From Camillea tinctor (Eukaryota; Ascomycota; Sordariomycetes; Xylariales; Xylariaceae), in contig MU394061.1 of the NCBI GenBank assembly GCA_022578605.1, positions 744,001-808,000 on the forward strand: a stretch of DNA of 64,000 bases, written 5' to 3'. Under the pieces are notes generated by a model. That model worked only from the letters and a program-made list of their open reading frames with translations. It had not been told where the DNA came from and searched no databases. The translations under genes were made by a program, and so were the position numbers. This document shows positions 34,333 to 46,256 of this stretch, piece by piece; within the stretch, counting starts at the first letter, position 1, and every line of letters starts with the position of its first letter.

Positions 34333-35882
34333 TTAGAGTCCCTTGGATTCTGCCAACCATATTTGTTGTTTGACGGAGAAACGGTCCGTAATCGGGCTCA
34401 AGGTTGTCTTTTTACAACCCTTTTCTAGCTGTACATTATTAAATCGGTCTGCAATCCAAGTTAAATACTCTGCTTGTGCAGCCTGGAACGACTCTAAAAC
34501 ACTAGGGGTTAGTAATTGCCATATTTGGTAACCGTTTTACTGTTTAGACCGTATCTTGGGAGCCAACACTCATACACTTAGCCATAGTAGGCAGCTGTGA
34601 CTCCAAGACTGGGCTGGGACAGGCCAAAAGGGGGAGTAAACGACTAATAAAATTACTCACGATCATGGTCAAGGTCGGGATAGAGTATAAGCTCTGCCGT
34701 TGACTCAGGAAATGCGGTACATGTCTCGTTGAAATCATCCTCGCAGAACTCTGCATATGTCAATGTGTCACCGATTCCCTGCACAACAAGCATCGGCGCA
34801 GCTAGTGCGTAGGGCCCGGCGCCATTGTATCTCTCTTGCCAGTCGACAACGAGCGGGTGGTTAAGCCAGCTTGTGTTTTTGTACAATTCTGATTCGGTTA
34901 AATTGCCATAGAGAGGGGCTCCCGTATATAAGCAACCCTGGTCCGCCAATGGAATCCGGCTAGCAACAATATCGCCAATGTAGTCCTCCAATTTGATGTC
35001 AGGGAAGAGGCGCGACAGCGATTGGATAAAGAAAATGGAGACGACATCGCCGACTGGTCCACCATTTGCTCGACGGAACGATTCCGGGATTAACCGCAAA
35101 GGGCGCAAGGCGGGAGCCCCAGAGACGGCCCCGATGAAGCCACCCGTGGCCTTCCCCGGCCTGGCCTCGCGTTCGTTAACCCGCCAAGCAGTCATCCCAC
35201 CTTCGCTATGCCCGATAACGACCCACTCCTTAGACATTAGATTTCCCAGGGCCTTTCTGGCAGCTTGGAGACCGAAACTGACATCGCCAGCATGTAAAGC
35301 ACCAGACTCATACATGAACCCCTGGGGGATATCACTGCCCTGGCCAGCATAATCAGGTGCAATGACGAGAAAGCCGCTCTGAGCAAGAGCAAACGGTCCT
35401 TCCCATTCGTAATAGAGGGTTTTGTGATTTGAAGGCGCGCACTGCCGAGTCCCGCCCGCTGTACCATGAGTCCAGACCACGGTTCGAAGGGGTTTATCCG
35501 CCCCAATAGGATTAGAAAAAGGAATCAGAACGAACGCTGTCGCCGGGATTGGGTTGCCATCAATGTCCTCGCTCATATAAAAAAATCGCGATAGCGACAT
35601 GCCGGCAGGAATCGTCCATTGCTGAGCACTCTGGTCTCTCGAGAGGTCTTCCCACTTGACCAAGTCACCAGCAACATATGCAGAGATGTTGGTGGGATTT
35701 GCGTAGAAAGGGTCAGTAGCGACATCTGTGCTAACCCATCTGCCGGACTCGTAGGCAAGGGCATCCCTAAAAGCGGTCTGGCAATCTATATTGCAATTGG
35801 GGGAGACATCGGCAGCGATGGTGTAAGTTGAAAAAATGAAGCTTGCCAAGGCAACAACGGAGAGGTGTCTGAGAGACATCAT
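34333..35882 (-). CDS. Secretory lipase (LIP family alpha/beta hydrolase), two exons
   Basis: A secreted triacylglycerol lipase or esterase of the fungal LIP family. Exon 1 is 35882..34661 and exon 2 is 34493..34333, giving 460 aa. A signal peptide (LSVVALASFIFSTYTIAA) is followed by a cap-containing alpha/beta hydrolase fold. The catalytic triad appears as Ser226 in GHSEGG, Asp372 in GIGDTL and His406 in LDHD. Exon 2 continues the family's C-terminus (QSFQAAQAEYLTWIADRFNN and the KTT...DR...KQQIWLAES block). The 167-bp intron has a GTGAGT donor and a perfect TACTAAC branch word, with two acceptors eight bases apart. Only the downstream one (GTTTTAG) keeps the frame. The divergent partner is more than 3 kb away, so there is no evident cluster. 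Confidence 0.88.
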
Positions 35883-38800
35883 CCCTTTAAGATATTGTGT
35901 TGCCAGATACTCGAGAGGTAGTTAACACACGTAAACCAAGTCGTCGTCAATGCTTAGCTAAGTGTTGAACAACATAGTTAGGTCTCGGTCTTATATAATC
36001 ATAAGTATATGACGATCGTCATCTTGAACCTACTCAGCAACCCAGTAGTAACAGCAAGGCCGTGGTCAGTCGAATGTGCCGACGGGTCAAACATCGTAAT
36101 CAGCACGTAAGTGGGGATAGAACCCGAGGCATGGAAAACGGCAGGCAAACCAACGGCTCTTAGAGACATACCATACTCACGATAAACCGCGATACAAGGC
36201 TTTTAAGTCATCTGCCGTTTAGGGGTACCGTAGGAAGCCCGAAAAAAAGACAATGGCAGGTCGTTGTCTCTAAGTGCTTACGAACAGAAACCGACATAAA
36301 GTAAGGTAGGATTGAATCCTTTCCTGATATGGCAACCATACCCCAGCCCTTTAGTACACATCACGATTCTTGTGGTGCTTATCATCACCTGAAAAGGAAG
36401 AGATCAAGGGTCCATGCCATTGATTCAGGGATCTTGACTGTCTTGATTGCGGGGTACAACAGAGAAACAAAAACAAGGCGATCCAAATCGGGAGAAGTGA
36501 TTGTATATTGTGCAGTAGCGTCTGCACTTACATGTCTACCTAGGTAATCATTATACTAACCTAGGTTAGATACTTATATGGCCCATGACCCATCAACCAG
36601 GTTTCATTTTCCTCTACCTTACCTGCTGTGTTCTGGGTCGGGAGTTTCTCATAGCTTGTTGGCGTAACTTAATCTATACATATTGGGTTTTCTTTTCGTA
36701 TTGATGAAATATATCTTACAAGGTTTTTAATATCTTCTTACTTCCTTTTGAACATATATAAAGACATTAGTGAGATAGCAATCACTTATGTCTCGTCAAG
36801 GACGGTACGTTGAGTTACAAATAACATCACACAGCCGCATGTTCGATTAGTAGTAATTGTTTCTACTCATAAGCTACTTTGGTGGGGGGAAAATCTATTC
36901 GATGTCAACACGTAAAGAGACAGGCAGCTAATAAAGTAAACAGAATCTCGTTTAGTCTCTTTCATTTCCACACCTCTCAATCGGATACAAGAACAATGCT
37001 ACAAGGGACAACAGAGCTCTAGCCACTGTAAGCTAAAAAGACAAAGGCATTTTTAATAGACACCCTATGTAATGTCTTTGTCTCTTCCATTTAATTTTTA
37101 GTATCATAGCTGCACGTTTCGAAATAAATTCATAGTTGAGGATGTTCTATCCTAAATGGTCAATTCCGGATCGAGACTCAAGTAAAGCATAACTATACTA
37201 TTACTATCACCATCATCAAGAGTTACATTTTTAGGTCAAGTCCTAGGTATAATCCTCGACACTTATTACCAGATGTACTTGATCATACAAGAACAGGTAA
37301 GATGTGCCAAGCAGACCGAACGGATCTTTGGTGTTCTTAATATGTAAACACGGACCCGTATTACCGGAATTGGGTCGTCTGCAGTCACCCATGTGCAGGA
37401 ACCGCTTACTGTCTAGGTATACAGTTAAGGACTTACTTTGATGACCGTAAAGTGGAATGCGAGGCATGTGGTAAGCTACATACCAGCTTAATCAGTAATA
37501 TAAAAATAAGTCCCACCTAGTAATTCATTCGATATTACTTAAAATTATATCTTCTCTCAATTTATCCCTCTTTTTGAAAAAAAAAAGGGGGGGGGAAGGC
37601 AAGTAGGAGAAGAAAGAAGCATTCTCTTTGAAAGTAATGTAAATTGAAAGTCTTAAATTTACAAGCATTATCATCTTCTTTATTTGTTTTTGTTTTATAA
37701 AAAAGGATTTACTATTTATAACTACCTAGGTAGTCTTCATTTCTTTATAAGGATAACAACAATAAAATCTGTTATATTAAATATTTAATTATTACCTTAA
37801 AAGTTGAGTTTATTGCAGCGATTGTGGCCACATATACTGCAATAAACTTTAAAGTCAGTCAGTCAGTCTCGAAATTCAGATACTCTTTTGTAAGGTACCG
37901 TTGAGAACTCTAGTTAATTTAATAGTGTTGATGGTCCACTGTACGGGTTTTGCTACTCCGTACAAGCTTAAAACTGTGTATATCATATTAGGACCTAAAA
38001 TTATCAAACGTAATACATCATAATTTAAATATAATCAAAGTAACTAACACTGAAGTTGAATTATATAGTGATACAGCGTATAGGATACCACAACACAAGA
38101 TACATGGCAGTACATATCTTATTAAGGACATAGGTAGGTATATATCATTGTATGATATAAATAAAGTTGGTACAATTATTTAGCTTTAATATATCACGAA
38201 AGGATCTGAGCTATCTAAGATGCATCAGTCTTCTTGGGATGGAACATATGTGTTATTGAGGGCTTAGCAAGAACTCAGATAATTATTATCTCCTTGTGAG
38301 GGAAATAGAACTATAACTACCAACAGCAACAAAAACTTTCTCCATCCAGGGCTTAGATCGCGACACATAATTACTATAACCTTGGAATAGCTTAGGTATG
38401 TTCAAAGCTCTCTAGTTGTGGTGCTATTTTGTAATGTAAAGATATATATTATCACGAGCACATTAATACGGCTTTCTTTTGGAGTAAACAGCGAACAGAA
38501 CTTCTCTTTACACCATCTGGGTAACATATTATATTTCGAAATATACTGAAACTGTCATGATACAATAATTCAATCTCTTGAGGCGTTTGTTGGGTTTTGT
38601 TGGGTATTTATGCGTTGCTAGGTTTCAGCTCCTAGTAACAACAAAGTGCATACACAGCACACATTGATCTTGTCCATAATTCCTCATCTTATTAAATGAG
38701 GCGATAGGTGAGGGAAAGGATGAAGTGTACCAGTACAAGAGAGAGTCTGTCCATTGGCGTAGGCCCGCTATATATATACATGTAGTAGTAACATAGTACC

Positions 38801-39204
38801 GTATAGTGGAGTGGTAACCCCATATTCCAATACGTCCTGCCATGGTGCTACATAGTTAGCAGCCAATACCTATCCCTGTCCCTTCAAAGTCTGTTGCCAA
38901 GACATGATATTTGCATAACAGCATTGAGCCACCCCTAGGTGCGGCCATTCAGCCCTTATGCATAGGTCCGCTCATAAGCCAAGCAGATTTCGAGTGATAT
39001 AAATGTTGGTTTCTCAGGTTTGATTTTACAAAAGAGTAAACCACTTTCATCAGTCAATATTAGATCATCCCTACCAACGCATAAATCATCAATTTAATGA
39101 GCTTTTGACATCTTATCATGGTAATGGGATTAATTAAATCCAAAACTACTACGACCTTGAATCACGACTCCTCTTTCCTTTAACAGAATCCAACCGACAT
39201 TGAA
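35883..39204. other. 3.3-kb AT-rich gene-free interval
   Basis: I find no convincing gene. The interval contains a poly-A/poly-G junction at about 37576-37597, a GTCA tandem near 37855-37867, several ACCTAGGT-type words (36537-36547, 37722-37734) and many short frames without protein features. A tRNA-like stretch near 36110-36175 was considered and rejected. It may be decayed repeat DNA. Confidence 0.5.
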
Positions 39205-41104
39205 ATGGATAACCTCATTTACGAGACACTGGTAGGTACGGAAATTCGTCTACTTAAAGTCTGTCCTGGTGAAATCGGGGACCCTATCAACTGTGAGATC
39301 AAACGTATCCCATTAGATACGGACCCAAAGTATATCGCCCTATCATACGTCTGGGGTGGTAATTCAACCAAATACAAGATCGATATTAATAATCGCGATT
39401 TCTCCATCGGCGAGAATCTCTATTTCGCCATCGATCAGCTTAGACACTATAACAAGAAGTTTGTGAGGTACTTTGTTTGGATTGACGCAATTTGTATCAA
39501 TCAAAATGATACCGCTGAGAAATCAAAGCAAGTAGGACGTATGTTAGAAATATACGCCCGGGCACATTCCACGATCGCTTGGTTGGGACGCCCTGAACCC
39601 GTGGACGAACCGTATTAGTTAGTGACCGTTTTTAGGATTCATCTCCTTCTTTCAGCCTGTCCCGGGAGTGAAAGTTGCCTGTATAACCTAGACCTATGAG
39701 ATTTGACTCCCGAGACATGGTTTCAGGATTTAAAAAGTTCCCGAAGATGGCAATTACTGACTCCTTATATCACTGCGAGTTGTTATTTGAGAAGATTGTG
39801 GGAACGCAAGAATTTGTCCTAGAGGCCATGAGAAGAACTGGAGATTCGATTGCACTCTTTGAAATGAAACGATGCATAGAAAATATCATGATTAACCCCT
39901 AGTTTACTCGTGTTTGGACGTTGCAGGAGTGTACCATTGGAAACTACTGCAACACTTGCGCAATATCATTCGGCCGCTATTCAATTTCTTTGGAGTCATT
40001 CATGAAGCAATTCGCTGTCACAGATTTACGTGAAACGGCTCCAGCTACATTGGGGCACATGGACTATCTCAACGCGTGGTCAGAAATCAATGCCACACAC
40101 GAACTTATGGATTGGATTGTCAAAAGAGGCAGATACTTTTTTTTTTTTACCAAACCCTGAGGACAATGAGGCAATTGCAACGGATCAGTTGTTAGGCTTC
40201 TCGATGCGACAGCACGGCGACAATGTAGTCAGCTCCATGATACCATCTACGGGGTCCTGGGTCTCTGGGTCTCTGGGAATTTGTACGACGAAAATCTCTT
40301 CCAAAAATTCTAAAGCCTGACTATGAAACCTCGTACGCGGATGTTTGCCGTCAATATTCCGGGTATCTCCTCGAAAACACTGGCGATCTCAGAATTATTG
40401 CAAAGAGTAAGTCAAACCTCCCGGCAACAGAACCATCATAGGTCCCCGACTTGAGTTATCTCGACCTTCGTTCAAACCACGTGCAATTTACAACAAATAA
40501 AGAACAGGTAAAAATATCATCAAGTGGTCGGGAGCTTTCATTGTCAGGATACCAACTGGCGTCTATCGTAGACACTATGGACTCGAGCTGTCACAGCTCT
40601 TCCTTGCTCCCCTAGGATTGGTTAATACAGCGTATCAATCAGTTCGAGGAAAGGATCTTGAGGCGGGTGGTTGCATATAAAGGGATAACGATTGAGGCAG
40701 GACGCGACCAATTCATGGCTTATGAGCTCAAAAGAGACGTTAGTACCAGAACTTACGAATCGTTAAGGGACTATCAACAGGGTGAGACAAAGACACGGTC
40801 AGTCGAGGGACAGGATCCGGAGCTGACATCGGCAGCACTTGAATCCCTAAGTCAATGGTAAAGGAAAGCTATGATGCTCATGGATACTGGACATGTCCTA
40901 TTTCCAGACAATGAAATTATTCAAGCGAAGTCGAACGATCTGGTGATAACCTGCAAGGGTGATGCTCTCCAATTTTTAGTACTTCGACCTATTACAACAA
41001 AGTTCCTACTCATTGAAATAAGGCGTCATGATCATCGGGGTTTTAGATTTGGTTTAAACAAATATCTCAAGGTTAAGGACATAAAAGAGTTCACCATTAT
41101 ATAA
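39205..41104 (+). pseudogene. Decayed HET-domain (heterokaryon incompatibility) gene
   Basis: HET-domain proteins trigger cell death after fusion of incompatible hyphae and are abundant in filamentous ascomycetes. The first 137 codons are intact and show the HET motifs YIALSYVWGG and YFVWIDAICINQND. The frame stops at 39616-39618, and similarity continues in broken pieces: 39696..39900, then past a TAG where the family has Trp (NP-W-FTRVWTLQE), 39901..40140, a frame change at a T12 run (40137-40148), LPNPEDNEAIATDQLLGFS, and PDYETSYADVCRQYSGYLLE. The C-terminal third (to 41104) is interrupted by more stops, including TAA in a context that looks like former CAA. At least five stops and two frame changes make a working product very unlikely. 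Confidence 0.85.
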
Positions 41105-42721
41105 AAGCATCGAGGTCCCGAGATATTTTATAGAACTGTTTCTAGTAAAAAAGGGAAAGGAAAATAAAAAAAAAGAGTTGAGCGTCCGATATCTAAATAT
41201 AGCCTAGAATATCAAAGACTTATTGTAGTACGGAACTTCTGCTGTGACTTGATATTTTTAAAACCTTGGCCAAAGGTAATAGGTCAATTGTCTTTTCTCT
41301 GTTTCCCATGACTACGATAATTTCCTAGTAGACAGTCCCATCTACACTTCCCTTTGCACTTTGTTTACTTTACCGTCTAATACGGTCAACTTGAAGGGCT
41401 CCCCCATATTTTGATCCCCTAGCTTCTTTTATACAATTTGAGTATTACATCAAAGTCACCTTATATCATTGCCATTAGCTTCTAGTCACAAATGACCTTC
41501 AACAAAGCTACGTGAACCTATGTATAAGCATATCCTGGAAAAATTAGATTTTGAAAAGTGATCTTGACAAGTATTCAGAAAGCTATAAAGAATAAGTTAA
41601 TTGAAGCACAGGAGGTTATGAAATTGTGGTTTTATGTGCATCAATATTTAGTCACCGATTTTTGACCTAGGGATTTCTATTAGATTCTATGTAAGATAGG
41701 GACCTGCTGTATTCGAGACATGGAACTATGTCATACGCGATCTCAAAAGCTAGGAGGACCTGGTTTGTTGAATGCTACGGCCGTATGATCGTCAAGGTTC
41801 AAGCCAGTCTAGCCAAGTAGTGGATGTTTCTCAGGTGTCCAAGATAAGCTGCACATTCACGGCATAGATTCGGCATAGTCTTCCCGAACCTGTGGAGTAT
41901 AGGAGGGCATGGCATATGGCAAGGCTTTAACCTAATTCTGTAACCTAGCCAATTACCTAAGCTCCTAATTAGTGTATAAAAAAGCAAAAGTATGTATCAT
42001 TAATACTGCTAGACTCAAACATATGACAGGCTAAAGATGGAAGAAACGTGGATAAGCACGGATGGCTCTAAGTACGAATTCGGGGTTTGAGGTTGTGGCT
42101 ATCTATAGCTTGCCACCAACTCAGAAGTTACACTGAGACCTCAACCTCACCTAGTGCTTATTATACGTGCGCTTAACTGGCTCAGACCCCGGACAATCCT
42201 TCTGCTTAGTAACAATGCAGGTTGGTGAAGTCCGAAGTTGCAAGTCGCATATAAGAGTTGTGATTGGCTGAGTTTGTACCGAATTTGAGTTTCGGTATCC
42301 GACTGTCCCCTTCACTCTCAATGTTGCCGATACTGCATCTAAGGCTCCGAACGGAATTTCTATCTCTCTCTCTCTCTCAAAAAAAAGCAATCTTACATGT
42401 ATTTCTGACAAGAGAGGAGGAGGTAAGATGAAGAAGAAAAACTTGTGCTATTTCTTTTCTTTTCTTTCCTTCCCCCTCCCCCCTAAAATTCTCCCAAGCC
42501 TTTCTTACAGTATTCATTTCATGAAGTTTCCTCACTTATTCCTTCCACTCTCCTATTGTACCTTGCCCTCAATACGTCCGAATGCCGAATACAGCTTCAT
42601 GACAAAACTGTCAGCCGTGTAGCGTTTTCGGATTTCTTCTACCGTACCCCCTCCACGTCCGATAGATCCGGATCATTAAGCCGTCGTACATATTAATATC
42701 GGTGTCCCGAAACGTATATAT
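41105..42721. other. Intergenic region with no recognised gene
   Basis: AT-rich. It contains a TCTC run at 42361-42378 and a T/C-rich stretch at 42446-42500 (TTTTC tandems). I see nothing coding. Confidence 0.5.
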
Positions 42722-43564
42722 ATGAGTCCTCCGCATAAATTTTCGCACACTATGTGTAGTTGGTATCTCAACGGCAAGTCTGCCGAAAACCCAGATCCAA
42801 CACTACACTTACCACGCATGCTCTGCCTCCACGGCGGCGGCACCAATGCACGCATCTTTCGCGCACAATGTCGGGCACTATCGAAGACTCTAGAGCCGTA
42901 CTTCAGGCTAGTATATGCGGAAGCGCCTTTTGAGTCGACAGCGGGACCGGACGTGTTGTCTGTATATGCTAACGACGGTCCCTTCAAACGCTGGTTACGC
43001 TGGCTTCCTGATCACGCAGTGGTGGATGATGACTCTGCGATACATGACATTGATGCCTCCCTGAAAGCAGCCATGGATGCCGATGATGCTCTCGGTGCTA
43101 CTGGCCCCTGGGTTGCGCTCATGGGGTTTAGTCAAGGCGCCAAGCTAAGTGCTAGTTTATTATTTCGGCAACAAGTGCGACTTGCGCGGACCGGACGAGC
43201 CGATTCAGATTGGAAGTTTGCTGTCTTGATGGCAGGGCGCGCTCCCCTCGTGAACCTAGACCCGGACATCTTCCAGTCTTCGCTTCTGAGCGGCCCTTCA
43301 CAAATCGGTCTCAGCGGTGGGCCAGACCTGATGGAAATGATGAGTGAGAACCACATTTTGAGGCTACCTACAATACACGTTCACGGCATGGCCGATCCCG
43401 GCTTACATCTACACCGCGAGCTGTTCGAGCAATACTGTGACCCGTCTAGCGTCCGATTGGTGGAGTGGCCCGGTGCACATCGGGTCCCATTAAAGTCGAC
43501 GGATGTGCAGCCGGTGATAGATGAGATCTTGGAGGTGGCGAAGAAAACCGGGGCGTTGAAATAA
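42722..43564 (+). CDS. FSH1-type serine hydrolase (LovG/DbaE-like esterase or thioesterase)
   Basis: A single-exon alpha/beta hydrolase of 280 aa. It opens with LPRMLCLHGGGTNARIFRAQ, the hallmark of FSH1 hydrolases found in fungal polyketide clusters, where some release products from the synthase. The nucleophile is Ser137 in MGFSQGA, the acid lies in HGMADPG, and the histidine is His253 in PGAHRVP. Other family blocks are VYAEAPFESTAGPDVLSVYA and GPFKRWLRW. Starts at 42752 and 42818 are alternatives; homologues usually begin a few residues before LCLHGGG, so the first about 28 residues are uncertain. No polyketide synthase is in view, so a cluster role is only a possibility. It is convergent with the permease gene, 417 bp away. 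Confidence 0.87.
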   Translation: MSPPHKFSHTMCSWYLNGKSAENPDPTLHLPRMLCLHGGGTNARIFRAQCRALSKTLEPYFRLVYAEAPFESTAGPDVLSVYANDGPFKRWLRWLPDHAVVDDDSAIHDIDASLKAAMDADDALGATGPWVALMGFSQGAKLSASLLFRQQVRLARTGRADSDWKFAVLMAGRAPLVNLDPDIFQSSLLSGPSQIGLSGGPDLMEMMSENHILRLPTIHVHGMADPGLHLHRELFEQYCDPSSVRLVEWPGAHRVPLKSTDVQPVIDEILEVAKKTGALK

Positions 43565-43981
43565 TAACTGGGCGGGCTGTCACGATAGGCGTTGGATTTT
43601 GAGAAATTACGATACGGATTAATGTTCATTTCCCGGTACAAATAGATCCTAACAAGATGCATATAGAAATGATTAGACTCCTATTACAATCACAGAGCAG
43701 CTTATGGCGCATGAATATACCCGAAAAGCCGGTGATCTATCGATGTATTATTTCCCGTATCGTCAAGTCATCGATCATCCTAATTTATTTTTGGTGGTGG
43801 GGGGTCGATCCAGAGGGCTCTCTAGAAGCCATTACCGAACCCTGCCAACTACTAGATAAGTATTGCGAATCAGTTTCCTCGAAACAACCATATTACAATA
43901 TACACTATAGAGTATTTATCGAAGTACCGACGATAGTAATTGCCCAACCCTCTAGTGTAGAACTACCACGTATATGGCACG

Positions 43982-46256
43982 TCAGTGTTCGAAACGGAAA
44001 TCTAGCCGTTTGCTACCCTGGTCCTTAGTCGTAGAAAGGTATACAAGCCTTTGTTCCGACGTCATGGCGTCCCATTGCCTATCGCGAGACTTGTTCCTAG
44101 CGATATAGTAAAACTTGACCAAAAGATAGATTATAATGTTCATACACAAGATTGCCAGCAACTGCCGGTTCCCGCGGCGGTAAAAAGGGGCATCGTCAGT
44201 GCGGTAAATATTGGACGCCACAATAGCGCCAGTCTGCACAAACATATTATAGCAAGCCGCAGAAACTGTGCGGGACCTGACTGTATTAGAGTTCCTGGAG
44301 TTCCAACCGACTTGGATAGGATGAGCTATAATGGCAACATCTGTTAGTTGCCGGCTTGTTGGATGCACCGCTTGACGACTCACCATTAGGATATCCTAGA
44401 AGGAGAGTGGTGATAGTCCAAACGACCCATCTGTTTTCTGTGGCAAGATCTGCGACACATAGATATATCAAAAAGGGCAAGATCCAGATCTGGCCGATCA
44501 GAGCGACTAGGGTAAGCTCTCCCAAGACCTCGGACCCATACGTCAGAGCAAGCATCAGAATTACTATAAAATTTAGCCAAACGTCATTCAGGGGCACGGC
44601 TATCTTTTGTACTTACTATGGATAACAGTCCAAGGAATAGAAAGGATGTTAGAGGCGAACGTATCAAATCCCATGTTCTTAAGTAGAAGCGTAATGTATT
44701 GCTGCTCGGGCGTTGCTGGGATCTGGAAGACAAGACCGAGTAGGTATAATGGCCTGTCATTCTCGTAAGCACATGGTCTAATAACATCACTACGCGTGTT
44801 AATCAACACAAACCAGAGATCAAAGTCTTTCAGGCATTTCCATAACAGTCGAGGTGTGATCGGCTGCCGATTATGCATATCGCTTTTACTAGGGTCTTCG
44901 CGTAGTACCCTATTAACCATTATGGTTTCTTCTCGTGGCGTGAACCAACCGTGCTTCCCTCTAAACCAATTAGCCGTCTGGCAAGGTCCGGGTGGCATGA
45001 GGCCGAATGAGAAGATCCCAACGATGAGGGTAAGTAAAGCCTATTCAACGAATTAGACATAGGTGAAGGTTGAGCGTACACCATTATATAGAAAGTAGTC
45101 ACCTCTAAGAGGAACAACCATCGCCAACCTACATATCCCTCTACTCCCCGCAGTTGCAGTAGTCCTGCAGCTAAGAGCGCTGACAATATGTCGGCTACGC
45201 TCATCATGGTCCAAAAGAAACCCAGGCGCAGCGTCATCTCATGGTGCTTATAGAAGTAAGAGAGGTACAAGATGACCTAGTTTCGCGAAGGGATATCAGA
45301 ATCTTAGCCAAGATAGCCGCTTGATGATACGGCCATGAACTTACGTCAGGTATAAACCCGCCTTGAAGCATCCCCAGTAAAGCACGAGTAGCCAGAAAAG
45401 ACTCACGTCCCGAGAGCCAGAACTGGCTTGCAGCCACAATGCTCCAGAGGCTCATCTGAGCTGGAATCCACCTATCGGGGCCCATCCATTTAGACACAAG
45501 CTGAGACGGGAGTTCCGCAAGAAGAAAAGCCAACTTGAACACGGTGTTACCTAGGTTATAGTCTAGCCCATAGTTAGTGTCTCGATATTCTGAGGTTATA
45601 CATCCCCTACGTACCATTCGTAGTTAAACGCAGATCATCGAGGAAGTTGTCCGTCAGTGCTTGAACCAGGTTTGCCCGGTCTAGCTCAAGAGCCCTATAG
45701 GATTCACTGTTAGAGCAGATGGTAATACCTAGTCTGATTTTTATTCATCCCTAATAGGTATAGGAAAGTGGTGAGCAAGTGCAAGGTCATACATGAACAT
45801 TATGCAGGCCCAGATCATTATGCGGAGATCAATCTTGCGGACGATCGCATATTCTTCCGCCCAAGTCCACCGAGCTCTAGGGTCGAAACGGTGGAGGTTT
45901 TCCCTAGATCAAGAGGATTATCGAATGCTTAGCTTATGTTGGGCATGATCCTCGGCAAGTCATCCTATAACTTACCAATCGCTCCGTGGCTGGTACTTCT
46001 CCGCCGTTTCTGGATCGTCAAACACACTAGGCTATAGCTGATGTTAGGAATATTGGTTTTGAGATACCAGTGTGCTTATGAGATAATTATTGCAGACCTG
46101 CGTTGCGATTGCATCTCGGTTGAAGTCTTTCGTTCTTTGGAAAAAGAACCGCTTCTCCTCTTTTGGAACTCCTAATGGAGGGATATTGTCTAGTGAGGAT
46201 GTCGACTGGATAGCACTCTCCTTGCCAGCGACCTGTTGAACGAGGACAGTTGCCAT
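43982..46256 (-). CDS. Dal5-like anion:cation symporter (MFS permease), ten exons
   Basis: A plasma-membrane permease of the allantoate/nicotinate-type ACS family, 570 aa with about 12 membrane segments. Exons: 46256..46098, 46031..45976, 45903..45793, 45706..45615, 45562..45345, 45276..45103, 45040..44814, 44753..44617, 44563..44384 and 44340..43982. The junctions keep frame and rebuild family blocks: [95 protein letters not shown], and the C-terminal [20 protein letters not shown] and [14 protein letters not shown]. The substrate cannot be told from sequence. Ten small exons for one permease is intron-rich compared with its neighbours. The start ATG at 46256 follows AACC. Confidence 0.92.

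Noticed and set aside
36105..36180. A tRNA-like stretch on the minus strand with a GGTTCTATCCC-like T-arm
   Set aside because: The acceptor and T stems do not pair properly and no anticodon arm forms; no CCA-side logic or A box was found.
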